From positions 113,325 through 177,324 of the forward strand of contig NZ_MSLS01000008.1 of assembly GCF_001940785.1 (NCBI RefSeq): DNA of 64,000 bases, given 5' to 3'. The position numbers and the translations under genes were made by a program. Below are positions 62,960 through 64,000 of the stretch, in pieces. Below the pieces are notes generated by a model. It was given only the letters and a program-made list of their open reading frames with translations. It did no database searches and was not told the origin of the DNA. The first letter of the stretch is position 1. Every line of letters starts with the position of its first letter. Source of the DNA: Bacillus sp. MRMR6 (GTDB lineage: Bacteria; Bacillota; Bacilli; Bacillales; Cytobacillaceae).

Positions 62960-63241
62960 ATGGAGAACAAAAAGCCTTCACTTATGCTTGTAGATGGTAT
63001 GGCCTTGTTGTTCCGTGCGTTTTATGCCACGGCTGTTTCAGGGCAATTTATGATAAATTCAAAGGGTATTCCAACGAACGGAATACATGGCTTTGTAAAG
63101 CATTTATTTACAGCTGTTTCATCTTTTAAACCTAGCCATGTAGTAGTTTGCTGGGATATGGGCAGTAAGACATTTAGAACGGAATTATTCTCAGATTATA
63201 AAGGGTCTAAACCCAAAACTAAACATATGAACATAATTTGA
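62960..63241 (+). pseudogene. ypcP: 5'-3' exonuclease YpcP, cut after ~83 codons by an insertion
   Basis: The first ~83 residues are normal for the YpcP (PolA-like 5'-3' exonuclease) family: LMLVDGMALLFRAFYATAV with the first metal-binding Asp, and VVVCWDMGSKTFRTELFSDY. After DYKG (about 63205) family members go on for some 210 residues; here the sequence changes to SKPKTKHMNII and stops at TGA 63239. The peptide lacks most active-site aspartates and cannot be a nuclease. AGGAGGTAAC precedes the ATG. The missing part must lie beyond the right edge if the gene was split rather than lost. Confidence 0.85.
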
Positions 63242-63255
63242 TAAAGAATACATAT

Positions 63256-63282
63256 ACTCCAGTGATAACTGGGGTTTTTTTT
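63256..63282 (+). terminator. terminator inside the inserted DNA
   Basis: CTCCAGT / ACTGGGG with a GATA loop and eight T, just after the broken ypcP reading frame; would insulate the inserted genes from the ypcP promoter. Confidence 0.8.
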
Positions 63283-63396
63283 GTTCACAAATAATATCCA
63301 TTGACCATATTTAAAATGTTTATAAAATTTGTTATGATAAATAAAAATTCATATAATAAAAGTATATAGAGTTAATGGGTGGGGGGAAGTAAGAAG

Positions 63397-63651
63397 ATGA
63401 ATTTAGAGCAAACAAATGTAGTATCAATTAGGAAACTTGAGTTTGCTTTCGAGAGTGTTATCCTAATCGATAGGAAACGTGCTTATGGCCTTATAGTTTT
63501 AAAGGACACTATAACAGGAGACTACGATGTTCATTACCTTACAGAATTTCTTGTGGAAAAATACAGAAATGCAAAATATGAGACAATAAAAAAAAGGGCA
63601 TATCAACTAAACTGGCACCCATGTCAAGGACACATGAAAAAAAAGAGTTAA
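63397..63651 (+). pseudogene. N-terminal part of a tyrosine-recombinase-like gene, cut by IS3-family element
   Basis: From ATG 63397 (GGTGGGGGGAAG upstream) about 72 residues read like the core-binding start of site-specific integrases: NVVSIRKLEFAFESVILIDR, DYDVHYLTEFLVEKYRNAKY, ETIKKRAYQL. After that the frame runs into the end of the IS element (WHPCQGHMKKKS). No catalytic domain (R...HxxR...Y) is present. It is most likely the first gene of the element that entered ypcP. The recombinase call is an inference from the N-terminal pattern. Confidence 0.55.
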
Positions 63652-64000
63652 GAAGCCTCATCTAAGAGATGATTCCTATATTGAATAGGGGTCATCTTTT
63701 TTAAATTCCATTGATAACGGTAATTGTTATAGTAAACCATATAATGGTTTATTTTCGCTTTTAGTTCGTCTAATGTCTTGCAGGATTGATAGTCTACCTC
63801 ATCCTTTAAATGACCAAAGAAAGACTCCATCGGGGCATTGTCCCAACAATTTCCTCTTCTGGACATAGACTGACCTAAACTGGATTTTGTTAATAATTTC
63901 TGATATCTAGGGCTTGTGTAATGACTTCCTTGGTCCGAATGGATAAATGCTTCCGAATCCAATTTAGTTTTCTTATTCTTCATTAATTTTTGGATGGTTT
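63605..64000 (-). mobile_element. IS3-family (IS150-group) insertion sequence, one end and 3' part of transposase
   Basis: The end sequence CTGGCACCCATGTCAAGGAC resembles the IS150-type terminal repeat (ACTGCACCCATTTTGTTGGA). The transposase stop is ~40 bases inside this end, as usual. Exact first base is uncertain by several bases. The element continues past the right edge. Confidence 0.75.
63648..64000 (-). CDS. IS3-family transposase OrfB, C-terminal part (partial)
   Basis: The frame is open to base 64000; its upstream part is outside the window. HSDQGSHYTSPRY holds the second catalytic Asp and NAPMESFFGHLKDE the Glu, with exactly 35 residues between them (DD35E of IS3-family integrase-like transposases). 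YYNNYRYQWNLKKMTPIQYR is the usual C-terminal motif. Oriented against ypcP and against the recombinase fragment it interrupts. Confidence 0.92.
   Translation of the reverse strand, partial: TIQKLMKNKKTKLDSEAFIHSDQGSHYTSPRYQKLLTKSSLGQSMSRRGNCWDNAPMESFFGHLKDEVDYQSCKTLDELKAKINHYMVYYNNYRYQWNLKKMTPIQYRNHLLDEAS

Noticed and set aside
1-64000. tRNA genes, CRISPR arrays or prophage structural genes
   Set aside because: None could be seen on either strand; the only RNA gene recognised is rnpB.

Overview
The window reads as a low-GC, endospore-forming Bacillaceae chromosome (Bacillus/Neobacillus-like; genus is inference). Gene order follows the B. subtilis aroB-to-ypcP region closely, and spore genes (sspM, a cotD-like coat gene, ypjB), bacillithiol genes, a class B RNase P RNA and AGGAGG-type ribosome sites agree with that. 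Nearly every gene points rightwards; leftward exceptions are ypjC, ponA-recU, sspM, yppF, hsp20, a Crp/Fnr regulator, a small zinc protein, the ba3 oxidase operon and the terminal transposase.

Layout. 1-4.6 kb: tail of the aromatic supraoperon (aroB partial, aroH, hisC, tyrA, EPSP synthase) with no trp genes between aroH and hisC. 4.6-12.5 kb: an unrecognised amidohydrolase-like gene, ypiA, ypiB, ypiF, the menaquinol:cytochrome c reductase qcrABC, ypjA, ypjB and a membrane zinc peptidase. 12.5-19.1 kb: ypjC, then ypjD-dapB-mgsA-bshB1-bshA-cca-birA packed with overlaps. 19.1-21.5 kb: panBCD behind a promoter, a structured leader and a terminator (candidate attenuator). 21.6-29.3 kb: dinG, a secreted ComEC-like protein that has lost its metal ligands, ypmA, ypmB, aspB, dnaD, nth, ypoC (no asnS). 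29.3-36.3 kb: ponA-recU, yppC, sspM, small ypp genes, hsp20.

36.3-40.3 kb is the most accessory-looking part: a short-form hybrid cluster protein gene under an Fnr/Crp-type palindrome, a broken IS3-family transposase relic, an alpha/beta hydrolase and a Crp/Fnr regulator without the Fnr cysteine cluster. 40.4-49.7 kb: mrfA-mrfB (DNA repair), cotD-like coat gene with seven 27-bp repeats behind a sigma-K-like promoter, ypsA, gpsB, rnpB, the 23S rRNA methyltransferase-like ypsC, and the Fe-S helicase ypvA behind its own promoter-terminator leader. 50-58 kb: M32 carboxypeptidase, an EamA transporter, a ba3-type cytochrome oxidase operon (reverse), an SDR dehydrogenase and the type III polyketide pair bpsA-bpsB.

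58-64 kb: a tiny Fur-box-controlled transcription unit encoding a 26-residue membrane peptide, the double dynamin dynA, a two-domain sulfurtransferase, and ypcP, which is broken after about 83 codons. The DNA inside ypcP carries the start of a tyrosine-recombinase-like gene, itself cut by an IS150-group IS3 element that runs off the right edge: a nested insertion. The best leads for something undescribed are this nested element, the Fur-controlled peptide, the catalytically dead ComEC-like protein and the two attenuator-like leaders.
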